From contig NZ_CP050177.1 of assembly GCF_011694815.1 (NCBI RefSeq), positions 7,509,501-7,573,500 on the forward strand: a stretch of DNA of 64,000 bases. The letters are read 5' to 3'. A program made the translations under genes and the position numbers. This DNA comes from Streptomyces liangshanensis. GTDB lineage: Bacteria; Actinomycetota; Actinomycetes; Streptomycetales; Streptomycetaceae. Position 1 is the first letter of the stretch, and every line of letters begins with the position of its first letter. The notes beneath the pieces were generated by a model. That model was given only the letters and a program-made list of their open reading frames with translations. It was not told where the DNA came from and did no database searches. Of this stretch, positions 8,038 through 16,882 are shown piece by piece.

Positions 8038-8754
8038 TCAGACGAGTGGTTCGCCTCCGTCGACCGCCAGGGAGACCCCCGTCAGGAACGTGTTGGTCAT
8101 CGCGAACACGACGGCGTCCGCGATGTCCTCGGCCGTCCCGAGGCGCCGCGCCGGGTTGTGCTCCTTCCTCGCCGCGAACAGCGCCGCCTTCTTCGCGTCG
8201 CCCAAGGCGTCGTACGCCCCGGTGTCGACGGTCCCGGGGGAGATGGCGTTGACCCGCACGGGAGCCAGTTCCACGGCCAGCGCCCTGGCGATGGTGTCGG
8301 CCGCGCCGTTCGTGGCGGCGACGGCCAGCATGCCCGGTACGGGCTTGATCGCCGAGGAGCCCGAGAACAGGGTGAGGGAGCCGCCCTCGCGGATCCGGTT
8401 CCGGAAGTGCTTGGCGAGGATGATCGGCCCGATCGCCTTCGTCTCGAAGGAGAGCCGCAGGATCTCCGGGGAGAGCGCGTCGATGGTGCCGCGCGCCCGG
8501 GCCGAGGCCGTCGACACGACGTGGTCGACCTCTCCGAGCCGCTCAGCCAGCGCGGCGATCGACCGCTCGTCCGTCAGGTCCACCCTCTCGGGGGTGATCC
8601 CCGGGTCGTTGTACGCCTTGGCGAGGCTCTCCTCGTCACGTCCGGCGACCACGACCCGCGCGCCGGCTTCCCGGGCCGCCAGCGTCACCGCCCGGGCGAT
8701 CCCGCTGCCCCGGCCGACCACCAGTACCGTCTTGTCCTGAAGTGTTGATTTCAT
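8038..8754 (-). CDS. SDR family protein lacking the Tyr/Lys pair
   Basis: 238-residue short-chain dehydrogenase-like protein. The NAD(P) site is present in altered form (VLVVGRGSGIA, 11-20) and the structural motif VNAISPG and C-terminal VDGGEPLV are typical. The catalytic YxxxK is replaced: the aligned segment reads VAATN, giving Val145 and Asn149. It is about 60% identical by eye, without gaps, to the SDR at 10020, which faces the opposite way. Normal oxidoreductase activity is therefore doubtful; the family may bind cofactor or use other residues. It is convergent with the fucosidase gene. Confidence 0.85.
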   Translation of the reverse strand: MKSTLQDKTVLVVGRGSGIARAVTLAAREAGARVVVAGRDEESLAKAYNDPGITPERVDLTDERSIAALAERLGEVDHVVSTASARARGTIDALSPEILRLSFETKAIGPIILAKHFRNRIREGGSLTLFSGSSAIKPVPGMLAVAATNGAADTIARALAVELAPVRVNAISPGTVDTGAYDALGDAKKAALFAARKEHNPARRLGTAEDIADAVVFAMTNTFLTGVSLAVDGGEPLV

Positions 8755-8898
8755 CGCTGCCTCCCAATTCCCTGTAGGTCCGAGGCTAGTTCCGCCCGTC
8801 CTCGGATTGGCGCCGGGAATGATGCGTCTTTTCGTGGGTCGGCAAAGGCAGCGCGAATACCGCCGCGGGCCGGTGAATTCGCGGATTCACGGAGTCGC

Positions 8899-8913
8899 CG
8901 AGTCGCGGACTCG
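8899..8913. terminator. Small hairpin after DUF427 gene
   Basis: CGAGTC (8899-8904), 3-base loop, GACTCG (8908-8913), immediately past the stop of the DUF427 gene on the minus strand, in a run of GAGTC repeats (8892-8918). Confidence 0.35.
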
Positions 8914-8918
8914 CCGAG

Positions 8919-9779
8919 TCACGGCTTCTCGACCTCGTCGACGTCGAGGCCGCGGTCGGCGCCGTGCGGAATCACCGTCTGGCCCGGCTCCAGTTCCAGG
9001 CGGACCCCGTCCAGGTGGACCGCGACCTTGTCCGGCTCGAAGGAGACGAGATCGTCGACGCGGCTCACCTCGGGGTAGGCGTGGCGGTACGACCAGGCGG
9101 CGCCCTGGATGCCGCCGATCTCGTAGTAGTCCGCGAGGCCCTTGTACGGGCAGAACGTCTGGCCCTCGACGGGGATGAGCGCCTCCTCGTCGATGTCGTC
9201 CCGGCGGACGTACCAGCGCGGCGCGAAGCCGGACTCGTACAGCACGACGGGCCGCCGGGTGCTCGCCACCACGCGGTCGCCGTCGTGGACTTCGAGCGTC
9301 CGTGAGGAGTCGCGGATGTCGATGCGGTGATACGCGTCGGCCGCGTGGCCGAGGATCCGCTCGTCCTCCTCGTAGAAGGCGTCCATGGCCCGCCAGGCGA
9401 AGGCCACCCGGCCCTCGAACTCCTTCGCGTGGTCCGGGAGTTCCGTGTGCCGCCAGGCCGCCCGCGCTGTCTTCCGGTCCCTTCCGTGGACCCGGTACCA
9501 GGCGGTCGTGCCCAGTTCGCGGTGGTGGGTGGTCGGTTCGGTCGGTTCGAGGACACCGGTCCCCACGTCACCGAGCGGGAAGTACGCCACCGGATACCTG
9601 CCCGGTTCGTGCAGGAGGACCACGTCCTCGGACTCGGCGATCCACTCACCGGCGAACCGGACCCGCATCCTGCGGCGGAGACGCTCCGCGAACAGGAGCC
9701 TCTCGGGCAGGGGGTCGGGAGTGAGGAACCTGCCGATCGAGTGCGGTGCGAGAGGCCCTTGCTGCCATGCCAGACCCAT
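8919..9779 (-). CDS. Tandem DUF427 protein
   Basis: 286 residues with two copies of the DUF427 fold. The first copy lies about 35-130 (MRVRFAGEWIAESEDVVLLHE, RYPVAYFPLGDV), the second about 175-275 (LEVHDGDRVVASTRRPVVLYE, RWYVRRDDIDEEALIP, TFCPYKGLADYYEI). DUF427 proteins are common in actinobacteria and fungi; a nucleotidyltransferase link has been proposed from fold only, and no reaction is established. The ATG at 9779 (MGLAWQQGPLAP) is chosen because GAGGGAATCGTC directly precedes it; an in-frame start at 9875 has no ribosome site. It lies between two mirror-image SDR genes and is divergent from the second. Confidence 0.85.
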   Translation of the reverse strand: MGLAWQQGPLAPHSIGRFLTPDPLPERLLFAERLRRRMRVRFAGEWIAESEDVVLLHEPGRYPVAYFPLGDVGTGVLEPTEPTTHHRELGTTAWYRVHGRDRKTARAAWRHTELPDHAKEFEGRVAFAWRAMDAFYEEDERILGHAADAYHRIDIRDSSRTLEVHDGDRVVASTRRPVVLYESGFAPRWYVRRDDIDEEALIPVEGQTFCPYKGLADYYEIGGIQGAAWSYRHAYPEVSRVDDLVSFEPDKVAVHLDGVRLELEPGQTVIPHGADRGLDVDEVEKP

Positions 9780-10019
9780 GACGATTCCCTCTTCCGTTCT
9801 GATCCTTCGGCTTTTGTCCGGGGCATTCCGTTCGGATGTGCGGATGAATACGGCCAGATGTCCCTGACCTTCCATGATAGGTCTCGCGGAGGTCCGCGTA
9901 TACGTAAGGGGAACTCATTCGGGAAACCTCTGATCACCCTCCGGAAAACGCATGGTCCAGGACGGTCGGTCCGTGAATCGGCTCGTTAGCATGGGCAGAG
10001 ATGCGCAAGGGAGGAAATC

Positions 10020-10736
10020 ATGGCTCTCTCGTTGAAAGGCCGGACCGTTCTGGTCGTCGGCCGTGGAAGCGGAATCGCCAGGGCCGTCGTCCTCGCCGCG
10101 CGGGCGGAGGGGGCGAACGTCGTGGTCGCGGGCCGGAGCCGGGAGAAACTGCGCGGTGCGTACGACGATCCCGGCATCGAGGCCGAGGAGGTCGACCTCA
10201 ACGACGACACCAGCATCGCGGCGCTCGCGGAGCGGCTCGGTGAGGTCGACCACCTGGTGTCGACCGCCTCGGCCCGCGCCCGCGGCCACCTGGCGGAGTT
10301 GGACCGCGCGGCGGTCCTGCGTTCGTTCGACACCAAGGTCGTCGGACCGATCATGCTCGCCCAGCACTTCTCCGGACGCTTCGCACCAGGGGGTTCGTTC
10401 ACCCTGTTCTCGGGTGTGGCCGCCTTCAAGCCGGTGGCCGGCTATCTCGGCGTCGCCGCCACCAACGGCGCGGTCGACTTCCTCACCCGCTCCCTCGCCC
10501 TGGAGATGGGTCCCGTCCGGGTCAACGCCATCTCGCCCGGTGTGATCGACACCGGCATCTGGGACGCCTTGGGCGACGCGGAGAAGAAGGCCTATTTCGA
10601 GCAGCTTCGTACGAGGAATCCCGCCCGCCGCATCGGCACGGTGGAGGACATCTCCGCCGCCGTGCTTCTCGCCATGACAAACGCCTCGCTGACAGGGGTG
10701 ACTCTCCGCGTCGACGGCGGAGAACCCCTCACCTGA
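10020..10736 (+). CDS. SDR family protein lacking the Tyr/Lys pair
   Basis: 238 residues, gap-free paralogue of the SDR at 8038 in opposite orientation. It keeps VLVVGRGSGIA (11-20), DHLVSTASARARG (77-89), VRVNAISPG and VDGGEPLT, and again has VAATN in place of YxxxK (Val145, Asn149). The ATG at 10020 follows GGGAGGAAATC, an excellent ribosome site. Two alpha/beta hydrolase genes follow on the same strand with gaps of 26 and 63 bases, so the three probably form one operon. Reaction unknown. Confidence 0.87.
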   Translation: MALSLKGRTVLVVGRGSGIARAVVLAARAEGANVVVAGRSREKLRGAYDDPGIEAEEVDLNDDTSIAALAERLGEVDHLVSTASARARGHLAELDRAAVLRSFDTKVVGPIMLAQHFSGRFAPGGSFTLFSGVAAFKPVAGYLGVAATNGAVDFLTRSLALEMGPVRVNAISPGVIDTGIWDALGDAEKKAYFEQLRTRNPARRIGTVEDISAAVLLAMTNASLTGVTLRVDGGEPLT

Positions 10737-10762
10737 CGCGGCTCTCCGTGAAGGGACCGATC

Positions 10763-11635
10763 ATGAACGTGGTGCACCATCGCTACGCCACCGTCCAGGG
10801 GCAGCGGATCTTCTACCGGGAGGCTGGACCCCCCGACGCCCCCGCGCTCGTCCTCCTGCACGGCTTCCCGACCAGCTCGTTCATGTTCCGCGAGCTGATC
10901 CCGAGGCTGGCCGACCGCTACCACGTGGTCGCCCCGGACCACCTCGGCTTCGGCCTGTCCGACGCACCGGCCGCCGACCGCTTCGACTACACCTTCGACG
11001 CGCTGACCGCCCTCACCCGGGGGCTCCTCGGCCACCTCGGCCTCACCCGCTACGCGCTCTACGTCCAGGACTACGGCGCTCCCGTCGGATGGCGCCTGGC
11101 CCTCGCCGATCCCGACGCGGTCACCGCGATCGTCACGCAGAGCGGCAACGCCTACGACAGCGGCTTCGTCGAGGGCTTCTGGAAGACCGTGTGGGACTAC
11201 CAGCGCGAGCAGACCCCGGAGACCGAGGCGGCGATCCGCGGGGCCCTCACCCTCGACCTCATCAAGTGGCAGTACGTCACGGGGGTCGCCGACGAGTCGG
11301 TCGTCAGCCCCGACACCTGGCACCACGACCACGCCCTGGTCTCCCGCCCCGGCAACGACCTCGTCCAGCTCGCCCTGTTCCGCGACTACGCCACCAACTC
11401 GCCGCTCTACCCGCGCGTTCACACGTACTTTCGCGAGCACCGGCCGCCGCTCCTCGCGGTCTGGGGCAGGAACGACCCGATCTTCGGCCCCGCGGGGGCG
11501 GAGGCGTTCCTGGCGGACCTCCCCGACGCCCGGATCCACCTGCTCGACGGCGGGCACTTCCTGCTGGAGAGCCACGGGGAGGAGGCCGCCGGGCTCATCC
11601 GCTCCTTCCTCGACGAGGTCGACCCCAAGCCGTGA
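10763..11635 (+). CDS. Alpha/beta hydrolase, Asp-nucleophile (dehalogenase/epoxide hydrolase) type
   Basis: 290-residue hydrolase. LVLLHGFPTSSFMFRELI (29-46) forms the oxyanion region; the nucleophile elbow reads VQDYGAP, placing Asp103 where serine hydrolases have Ser, as in haloalkane dehalogenases and epoxide hydrolases. The acid is in WGRNDPIFGP and the His in DGGHFLLESH. The Trp usually following the Asp in haloalkane dehalogenases is Tyr here, so dehalogenation is not certain. ATG at 10763 is preferred over a GTG 15 bases earlier because AAGGGA lies correctly before it. Second gene of the putative SDR-hydrolase-hydrolase operon. Confidence 0.85.
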   Translation: MNVVHHRYATVQGQRIFYREAGPPDAPALVLLHGFPTSSFMFRELIPRLADRYHVVAPDHLGFGLSDAPAADRFDYTFDALTALTRGLLGHLGLTRYALYVQDYGAPVGWRLALADPDAVTAIVTQSGNAYDSGFVEGFWKTVWDYQREQTPETEAAIRGALTLDLIKWQYVTGVADESVVSPDTWHHDHALVSRPGNDLVQLALFRDYATNSPLYPRVHTYFREHRPPLLAVWGRNDPIFGPAGAEAFLADLPDARIHLLDGGHFLLESHGEEAAGLIRSFLDEVDPKP

Positions 11636-11698
11636 CAGCACTCCCGCGTGTCACCGCACCCGCGCACACCACCGCACCCACGCACGAAAGTTGAAGAG

Positions 11699-12427
11699 AT
11701 GAGCCAGACTTCCACGGCCGACGTCCACGCGTCCGTGATCCTCGCCCACGGCGCCTGGGCGGACGGGTCGAGCTGGAGCAAGGTGATCACCCGCCTGCGG
11801 TCGCACGGCGTCCGCGTCCGGGCCGCCGCCCTCCCGCTCTCCTCGCCGCAGGACGACCTCGCCGCACTGGAACGGACCCTAGACCGTACCGAGGGCCCCG
11901 TCGTCCTGGTCGGCCACGCCTACGCCGGGGCCGTGATCGGGGCGACCCGGAACGAGCGGGTGGCGGGACTCGTGTACGTCGCCGCGCTCGCCCCCGACGA
12001 GGGCGAGACCGTGGCCGACGTCTACTACCGGGACCAGCCGCACCCGCGGGCGCCGGAGCTGGCCCCGGACGACGACGGCTACATATGGCTGCCCGACGCC
12101 GCGTTCCCCGACGCCTTCGCCCAGGACGCCACCGACGAGGAACGGGACCTGCTCGCCTCCGTCCAGAGGCCGATCGCGGGCGCCTGCATCGCCTCCCCCG
12201 TGGGAAGGCCGCTCTGGAGGGACCGGCCGAGCTGGTACTTCGTCGCCGAACGGGACCGCATGATCCCCGCCGGCACCCAGCGTTTCATGGCCGGGCGGAT
12301 GAACGCCCACGTGCGGTCAGGGCCCACCGACCACGCCCCCCTCGTCACCGCCCCCGGAGCCGTCACCGAGCTGATCCTCGAAGCCGTCCGCGCCCTCGGC
12401 CCGGACCGGCAGGCCCTGGTCCCGTAG
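11699..12427 (+). CDS. Alpha/beta hydrolase with GHAYAG elbow (no Ser nucleophile)
   Basis: 242-residue protein of the short esterase-like branch (ILAHGAWADGSSWSKVI, 14-30; LVYVAALAPDEGE; YFVAERDRMIPAGTQRFMA with the acid; DHAPLVTAPG with the His). The elbow, normally GHSYGG, reads GHAYAG (72-77), so Ala74 stands in the place of the catalytic serine. It may be non-hydrolytic or use another residue. The ATG follows GAAGAG. Its last 111 bases are overlapped head-on by the LysR gene. Third gene of the putative operon starting at 10020. Confidence 0.85.
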   Translation: MSQTSTADVHASVILAHGAWADGSSWSKVITRLRSHGVRVRAAALPLSSPQDDLAALERTLDRTEGPVVLVGHAYAGAVIGATRNERVAGLVYVAALAPDEGETVADVYYRDQPHPRAPELAPDDDGYIWLPDAAFPDAFAQDATDEERDLLASVQRPIAGACIASPVGRPLWRDRPSWYFVAERDRMIPAGTQRFMAGRMNAHVRSGPTDHAPLVTAPGAVTELILEAVRALGPDRQALVP

Positions 12428-13276
12428 ATCCGCCAGGAAGAGGGCGACCAGGGAGTCCGAGGGAACGGTCGTGATCGCGACCACCGCGCGGCGGACCGGC
12501 GGGTCGAAGCCCAGCACCACGCCCGCCGGCCGTACGGCGAGGGCGGACGCGGGCACGATCGTCAGGCCCATCCCCGCCCCGGCGAGCTGCGCCGCGGTAC
12601 GGGGACTGCGCGTCCGCAGCACGGGACTGAGCGCGACCTGATGGGAGGAGACGAACCGGTCGACCCAGGCCGCGTTGCCGTTGTCACTGGTGTAGTGGAC
12701 GAACGGCTCGCCGACCAGCTCCTCCACGCGGACCGAGGACCGGCCGGCGAGGCGATGGCCGTCGGGGCACACCACGAGCATCTCCTCGTCCCCCAGGCGC
12801 TCGACGTGCGCGGTGGTCCCGGTGGGCTCGGGACCCACGACGAGGTCCGCCTCCCCGGCCATCAGGATCTCCACCATCGCGTCGGAGCTGGTGAACTCCA
12901 TGAGGTCGATCCGCACCTCGGGGCGCAGCGACCGCCAGCGCCGCAGCAGCGAGACCAGCAGCCAGACGGTCATCGTCTCGGCGCACGCCAGCCGGATCCG
13001 GCCCGCCCGTCCCGCCGCCACGTCCCGCCCGGCCTCCACGGCGCGCTCGGCCGCCTTCAGCGCGATGCGCGCGTCGACCGCGGCGGCCCGTCCGGCCGCG
13101 GTGACCCGTACCCCCCGGGACAACCGCTCCACCACCGGCGTGTCGAGTTCCCGCTCCAGGGCCGCGATCTGATGGGACAGCGCCGGCTGCGACAGGTGGA
13201 GGGCCGCCGCGGCCCTGGTCACGGACCCCTCGTCGACCAGTGCGACCAGACACTCGAGCGCGCGCAAAGTTGCCAT
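12317..13276 (-). CDS. LysR family transcriptional regulator
   Basis: 319 residues. N-terminal winged helix MATLRALECLVALVDEGS, AAAALHLSQPALSHQIAALE (classic LysR helix-turn-helix, about 20-40) followed by an LysR substrate-binding domain (RIRLACAETMTVWLLVSLL onward). The conserved fold ends near 300; the last ~35 residues are Gly/Asp-rich and arise from reading the reverse of the hydrolase gene at 11699-12427, which it overlaps by 111 bases. It likely regulates the convergent hydrolase operon or itself; the gap to the baeRF-like gene at 13432 is divergent. Effector unknown. Confidence 0.88.
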   Translation of the reverse strand: MATLRALECLVALVDEGSVTRAAAALHLSQPALSHQIAALERELDTPVVERLSRGVRVTAAGRAAAVDARIALKAAERAVEAGRDVAAGRAGRIRLACAETMTVWLLVSLLRRWRSLRPEVRIDLMEFTSSDAMVEILMAGEADLVVGPEPTGTTAHVERLGDEEMLVVCPDGHRLAGRSSVRVEELVGEPFVHYTSDNGNAAWVDRFVSSHQVALSPVLRTRSPRTAAQLAGAGMGLTIVPASALAVRPAGVVLGFDPPVRRAVVAITTVPSDSLVALFLADLRDQGLPVRAEGADGFEDQLGDGSGGGDEGGVVGGP

Positions 13277-13431
13277 CCGGTCAATGTAGCCACGGCGCGG
13301 GGCCCGGCGGCGCGGGCCCCGCGACCGACCTGCGAAACACCGCCCCGGCGCGCAAGATGGAGGGACGTACGGGGGCCGCGCGGCGGCCGGCCGTCCGCCG
13401 CTGCCGGACCTTCACCGAGCGAAGGGACAGC

Positions 13432-14544
13432 ATGGACCACAACGCTCTGACGCCCGACGTCCTGCGGGAACTGCGCACTCCCCGCCCCTATCCCGCGGTG
13501 TCCCTCACGATGCCCACGCACCGCCGTGACCCCTACCACGACCAGGACACGGTACGGCTGCGCAATCTCCTCGCCGAGGCATGGCGCCGGCTGGAGGAGG
13601 AACCGGGCCTCGACCGGGCGGCCAGGACCGCCGTCAAGAGCCGGATCGGCCGGGCCGTCGCCGAGGTGGACCTGCGGCGGACGCTCGACGGGCTGCTGAT
13701 CCTCGCCGACACCCTCGACTACCGGATCTGGTACCTGCCCCGCGAGGTCCCCGAGCAGGTCGTCGTCAGCGACACGTACCTCACCCGCAACCTGGTGGCC
13801 GCCACCGCCCAGTCGCGCCCGTACTGGGTGCTGAGCGTCGCGGCCGACCGCGCGACCCTCTGGGACGGGTCGGGCGACACCCTGGACGAGCGCCACGACG
13901 ACGGATTCCCGATGAGCCCGCCGCGGGACACCTGGGACCCCGAACGCGAGGAGCGCGTCGGCGACCCGGGCGCCTTCCGCGACGAGGAGACCCGGCAGTT
14001 CCTGCGGTCGGTCGACCGGGCCACGGCGTCGGTGCTGGCACGGCATCCCCGGCCGCTGTACGTCGTCGGCCTCGCGCCCGCCCTCGCCCTGCTGGAGGAC
14101 GCGGGCAGCGCCACGCACGGCGCGGCCGGCCGGCTGGTCAAGGGCGGCCTGGCCGAGGGGCCCGCGTCGGTCCTGCGCCGGGAGATCGGGCCGGTGCGGG
14201 ACGCGCACGACCGGCGGGAGCAGCGCGAACTGTTCGACAAGCTCGACGCCGCCAAGGGCCGCAGGGCGTTCGCCGCCGGCCTCGACGAGGTCTGGGAGTC
14301 GGTGCGCGAGAGGCGCGCCGAGGTGATCGCGGTGGAGGACCACTACCGCCAGTCCGTCCGGATCAGCGAAGGACACCTGGTCCCGGTCGAGGGCCGCGAC
14401 GGGCAGGGCCCGGGCGTCCGCGTCCAGGACGACATCGTCGACGAACTGGTCGAGTCCGCCCTGGACGGGGGCGCCGAGGTGGTGTTCCTGCCGGACGACG
14501 CGCTCGCCGGGCAGGAACGGATCGCCGCCGTCCTGCGCTACTGA
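13432..14544 (+). CDS. baeRF-like (release-factor eRF1-fold) protein
   Basis: 370-residue cytoplasmic protein. The beginning LRTPRPYPAVSLTMPTHRRDP followed by TVRLRNLLAEAWRRLEEE (about 17-63) and LDGLLILADTLDYRIWYLP matches the bacterial archaeo-eukaryotic release factor families (baeRF, probably family 3), often mis-named chemotaxis proteins in Streptomyces. The C-terminal third has the L7Ae-like end: DDIVDELVESALDGGAEVVFLPDDAL. Predicted ribosome-associated hydrolase; unproven. The GGQ loop of true release factors is not visible. The ATG follows GAAGGGACAGC. It ends at a bidirectional hairpin against the amidase gene. Confidence 0.65.
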   Translation: MDHNALTPDVLRELRTPRPYPAVSLTMPTHRRDPYHDQDTVRLRNLLAEAWRRLEEEPGLDRAARTAVKSRIGRAVAEVDLRRTLDGLLILADTLDYRIWYLPREVPEQVVVSDTYLTRNLVAATAQSRPYWVLSVAADRATLWDGSGDTLDERHDDGFPMSPPRDTWDPEREERVGDPGAFRDEETRQFLRSVDRATASVLARHPRPLYVVGLAPALALLEDAGSATHGAAGRLVKGGLAEGPASVLRREIGPVRDAHDRREQRELFDKLDAAKGRRAFAAGLDEVWESVRERRAEVIAVEDHYRQSVRISEGHLVPVEGRDGQGPGVRVQDDIVDELVESALDGGAEVVFLPDDALAGQERIAAVLRY

Positions 14545-14562
14545 CGCGCGGGACAGGGGAGA

Positions 14563-14601
14563 CCGGGCGCCGTCCGACCCCCACAGGCTGACGGCGCCCG
14601 G
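14563..14601. terminator. Bidirectional terminator hairpin
   Basis: CCGGGCGCCGTC (14563-14574) pairs perfectly with GACGGCGCCCGG (14590-14601) across a 15-base loop, between convergent baeRF-like and amidase genes. Confidence 0.7.
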
Positions 14602-14624
14602 CGTTCATGGTGCGGCGGTCAGTG

Positions 14625-16613
14625 TCAGTGCCCCGACGATCGTACGGTGACGTCCGACGCCTTCACATAGGCGATCCGGTGCCCGAACTGGATCTCGTAG
14701 TACTGCTCCTTGCCCCGCACCACCCGGTGCCCCGCGGTGTCGAAGGTCGTCGCGTACAGGTACTCGCCCGGGACCTTGTCACCGACCACGTACCGCTGCC
14801 CGGCGAGCAGCTTGTACGTCAGCGGGGACACGGCCTGTACGGGCACCCCCGCCGGATACGCGGACGCCTCCGGGTAGGCGCGCCCGTACACCGGCACCTC
14901 CGCGAGACCGTCCTTCGGCGTCAGCACCGACGCCTTGGCCCCCACCGCCGTCGGCTGCCTGCGGGGATTCTCGAACCACGCCTTCTGCCCGAGGTACCAG
15001 ACCGCCGTCCAGTCGCCCTGGCGCCCCGCGACCGCGAACTGCTGGCCCGTCGAGGCCCGCGCGCCGATGTCGTTCACCCCGGTCGTCGAGTCCTGGCCGC
15101 CGGGCCGCAGCCCGATGTCCTTGACCAGCGGCGCGTTCGCGTCCGGCGCCGTGTGCAGCCGTACCGCGCCCGACCCGTGCGGCGCGCACGCGTCGCCGGC
15201 CGTCACGCACCCCGTGTACGACGGCTTGTTCGCGGCGAAGTCCGGGCGGATCGTCACCACCCCGGCGTCCGCGCCCGCCGTCGCCCTGAACGGCTTCCCC
15301 AGCAGCTCGAAGTAGTGCGCCCAGTCCCAGTAAGGACCGGGATCCGTGTGCATCCCCGGGACCGTCGCGGCCGTCGGCCCGGGAACGGTGTCGTGCCCCA
15401 GGATGTGCTGCCGGTCGAGCGGGATGTCGTACTTCTTCGCCAGGTACGCCACCAGCCGCGCCGACGTCCGGTACATCGCCTCCGTGTACCAGGCGTCCGG
15501 CGCGACCAGGAAGCCCTCGTGCTCCAGGCCCACGGACTTCGCGTTCGTGTACCAGTTGCCCGCGTGCCAGGCCACGTCCTTCAGCGGGACGTGCTGGGCG
15601 ATGTGCCCGTCCGACGAGCGCAGCGTGTAGTGCCAGGAGACGTACGTCGGGTCCTGCACCAGCTTCAGCGTGGTGTCCCAGGAGCCCTCGGTGTCGTGGA
15701 CGACGATCGAGTCGATCGTGTGCGAGACCGGCCGGTCGGCCAGGTCGTGGTTGCCGTAGTCCCCCTCGCCGAACTGCTCGTACGGCGCCGGGATCCACTC
15801 GCAGGCGACCGTGCGCGGGCACTCCGTCCCCGCCGCGCCGATCCTGCGCAGCCCGAGCGCCGACACCTGGGACGTGTCGGGCGCCACCGAGGGAACCGCG
15901 CGCAGCGCCACCCGCTGCCCGTTGTCCGTGGTGCGGCCCTCGCCGTCCCTGATCACCGCGAACACGTCGTTCGCGTACGTCGCGGCGGTCGCCGAGTCGT
16001 CGGCCCCCGAGAACCGCGCGACCGCGCCGTACCAGTCGCCCGGGTCGCCGCCGAGCGGCTCGCCCAGCTCGCGCTGGGCGGCGGCCAGCAGCGCCGCGCC
16101 CCCCTCGATGTTCGCGGCGGGGTTCTCCCGCAGGTCCTTCGCGGACCGCCCGGTCAGCCGCGCCGCCCGGTCCAGGGTGCGCAGCGACGCGGGCAGCTCC
16201 GACGCCTTCGGCACGGCGGCCGCGTGGCGCGGGCCGGCCTCCTTGACCGGGCGCGCCGAGTCGCCGCGCGCGTCCTCCGTACCGTCGGAGTGGTGCGGCG
16301 CGTCCGCGAGCGCGGTCCGCGCGTCGGTCAGGTGCATCGGCCCGTAGCCGCCGGTGACACTCGGCGCGCCGCTGTGCGTGTCCCAGCGGGACTGGAGGTA
16401 CGCGACACCGAGGAGCACGCTCCCCGGCACGTCGTACCGCGCGGCGGCGGCCTCGAACTGCGACTGCAACGTGCCGGGACCGGGCCGTTCCGCGGTGGCG
16501 GAGGGAGCGGCCGACACCAGCGGCAGGAGGAGCGCGGCCGCCGCCAGGACACCGCCCGCCCCGAGTGTGCGTCCGCGTACGTTCCTCGGTCGTGGGGAGA
16601 GGGAACGGGGCAA
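14625..16613 (-). CDS. Secreted N-acetylmuramoyl-L-alanine amidase
   Basis: 662 residues starting at a TTG at 16613, chosen because GGAGG lies 5 bases before it and the product begins with a proper signal peptide (RGRTLGAGGVLAAAALLLPL, cut near ATAERP). About 40-250 is a helical lysozyme/transglycosylase-like region (AAARYDVPGSVLLGVAYLQSRW, GGYGPMHLTD). The amidase_2/PGRP zinc domain follows: SIVVHDTEGSW with the first His, WHYTLRSSDGHIAQH, GLEHEGF, HILGHDTVPG and MHTDPGPYWDW. The C-terminal ~200 residues look like SH3-type wall-binding repeats. It should cut the sugar-peptide bond of peptidoglycan outside the cell. An in-frame TTG at 16712 would add 33 residues and has no ribosome site. Confidence 0.9.
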   Translation of the reverse strand: MPRSLSPRPRNVRGRTLGAGGVLAAAALLLPLVSAAPSATAERPGPGTLQSQFEAAAARYDVPGSVLLGVAYLQSRWDTHSGAPSVTGGYGPMHLTDARTALADAPHHSDGTEDARGDSARPVKEAGPRHAAAVPKASELPASLRTLDRAARLTGRSAKDLRENPAANIEGGAALLAAAQRELGEPLGGDPGDWYGAVARFSGADDSATAATYANDVFAVIRDGEGRTTDNGQRVALRAVPSVAPDTSQVSALGLRRIGAAGTECPRTVACEWIPAPYEQFGEGDYGNHDLADRPVSHTIDSIVVHDTEGSWDTTLKLVQDPTYVSWHYTLRSSDGHIAQHVPLKDVAWHAGNWYTNAKSVGLEHEGFLVAPDAWYTEAMYRTSARLVAYLAKKYDIPLDRQHILGHDTVPGPTAATVPGMHTDPGPYWDWAHYFELLGKPFRATAGADAGVVTIRPDFAANKPSYTGCVTAGDACAPHGSGAVRLHTAPDANAPLVKDIGLRPGGQDSTTGVNDIGARASTGQQFAVAGRQGDWTAVWYLGQKAWFENPRRQPTAVGAKASVLTPKDGLAEVPVYGRAYPEASAYPAGVPVQAVSPLTYKLLAGQRYVVGDKVPGEYLYATTFDTAGHRVVRGKEQYYEIQFGHRIAYVKASDVTVRSSGH

Positions 16614-16816
16614 TGCGGCCTCCAGTGACGGGTGGTGCGCGAGATGCCTCAGGTCTGGTCCGCTCCAGGGGTACCGGCTTCCGGACGATCCGTCAATCAG
16701 GCGCCACGACAAGGATTTCGCACGTCAGCTCGCGTGTCGTGAGGTTTCGCGGCGGTGGCCCCCGGGCCTGCGGCGCGTCAGTGGAGTGAACCAATGAGGG
16801 GACGCGGACACCGGAA

Positions 16817-16860
16817 CACCGCCGCGCGCCCCGTCTGTCGGTACGGGGCGCGCGGCGGTG
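16817..16860 (-). terminator. Strong terminator after phosphotransferase gene
   Basis: Perfect 18-bp stem: CACCGCCGCGCGCCCCGT (16817-16834) with its complement at 16843-16860, 8-base loop, 22 bases beyond the stop of the phosphotransferase gene. Confidence 0.8.
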
Positions 16861-16882
16861 CGGCTCTTCGGTCCTCCCCGCG

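Noticed and set aside
16614..16712. TTG start at 16712 for the amidase
   Set aside because: No ribosome site and it would bury the signal peptide 33 residues inside; the TTG at 16613 has GGAGG at the right distance.
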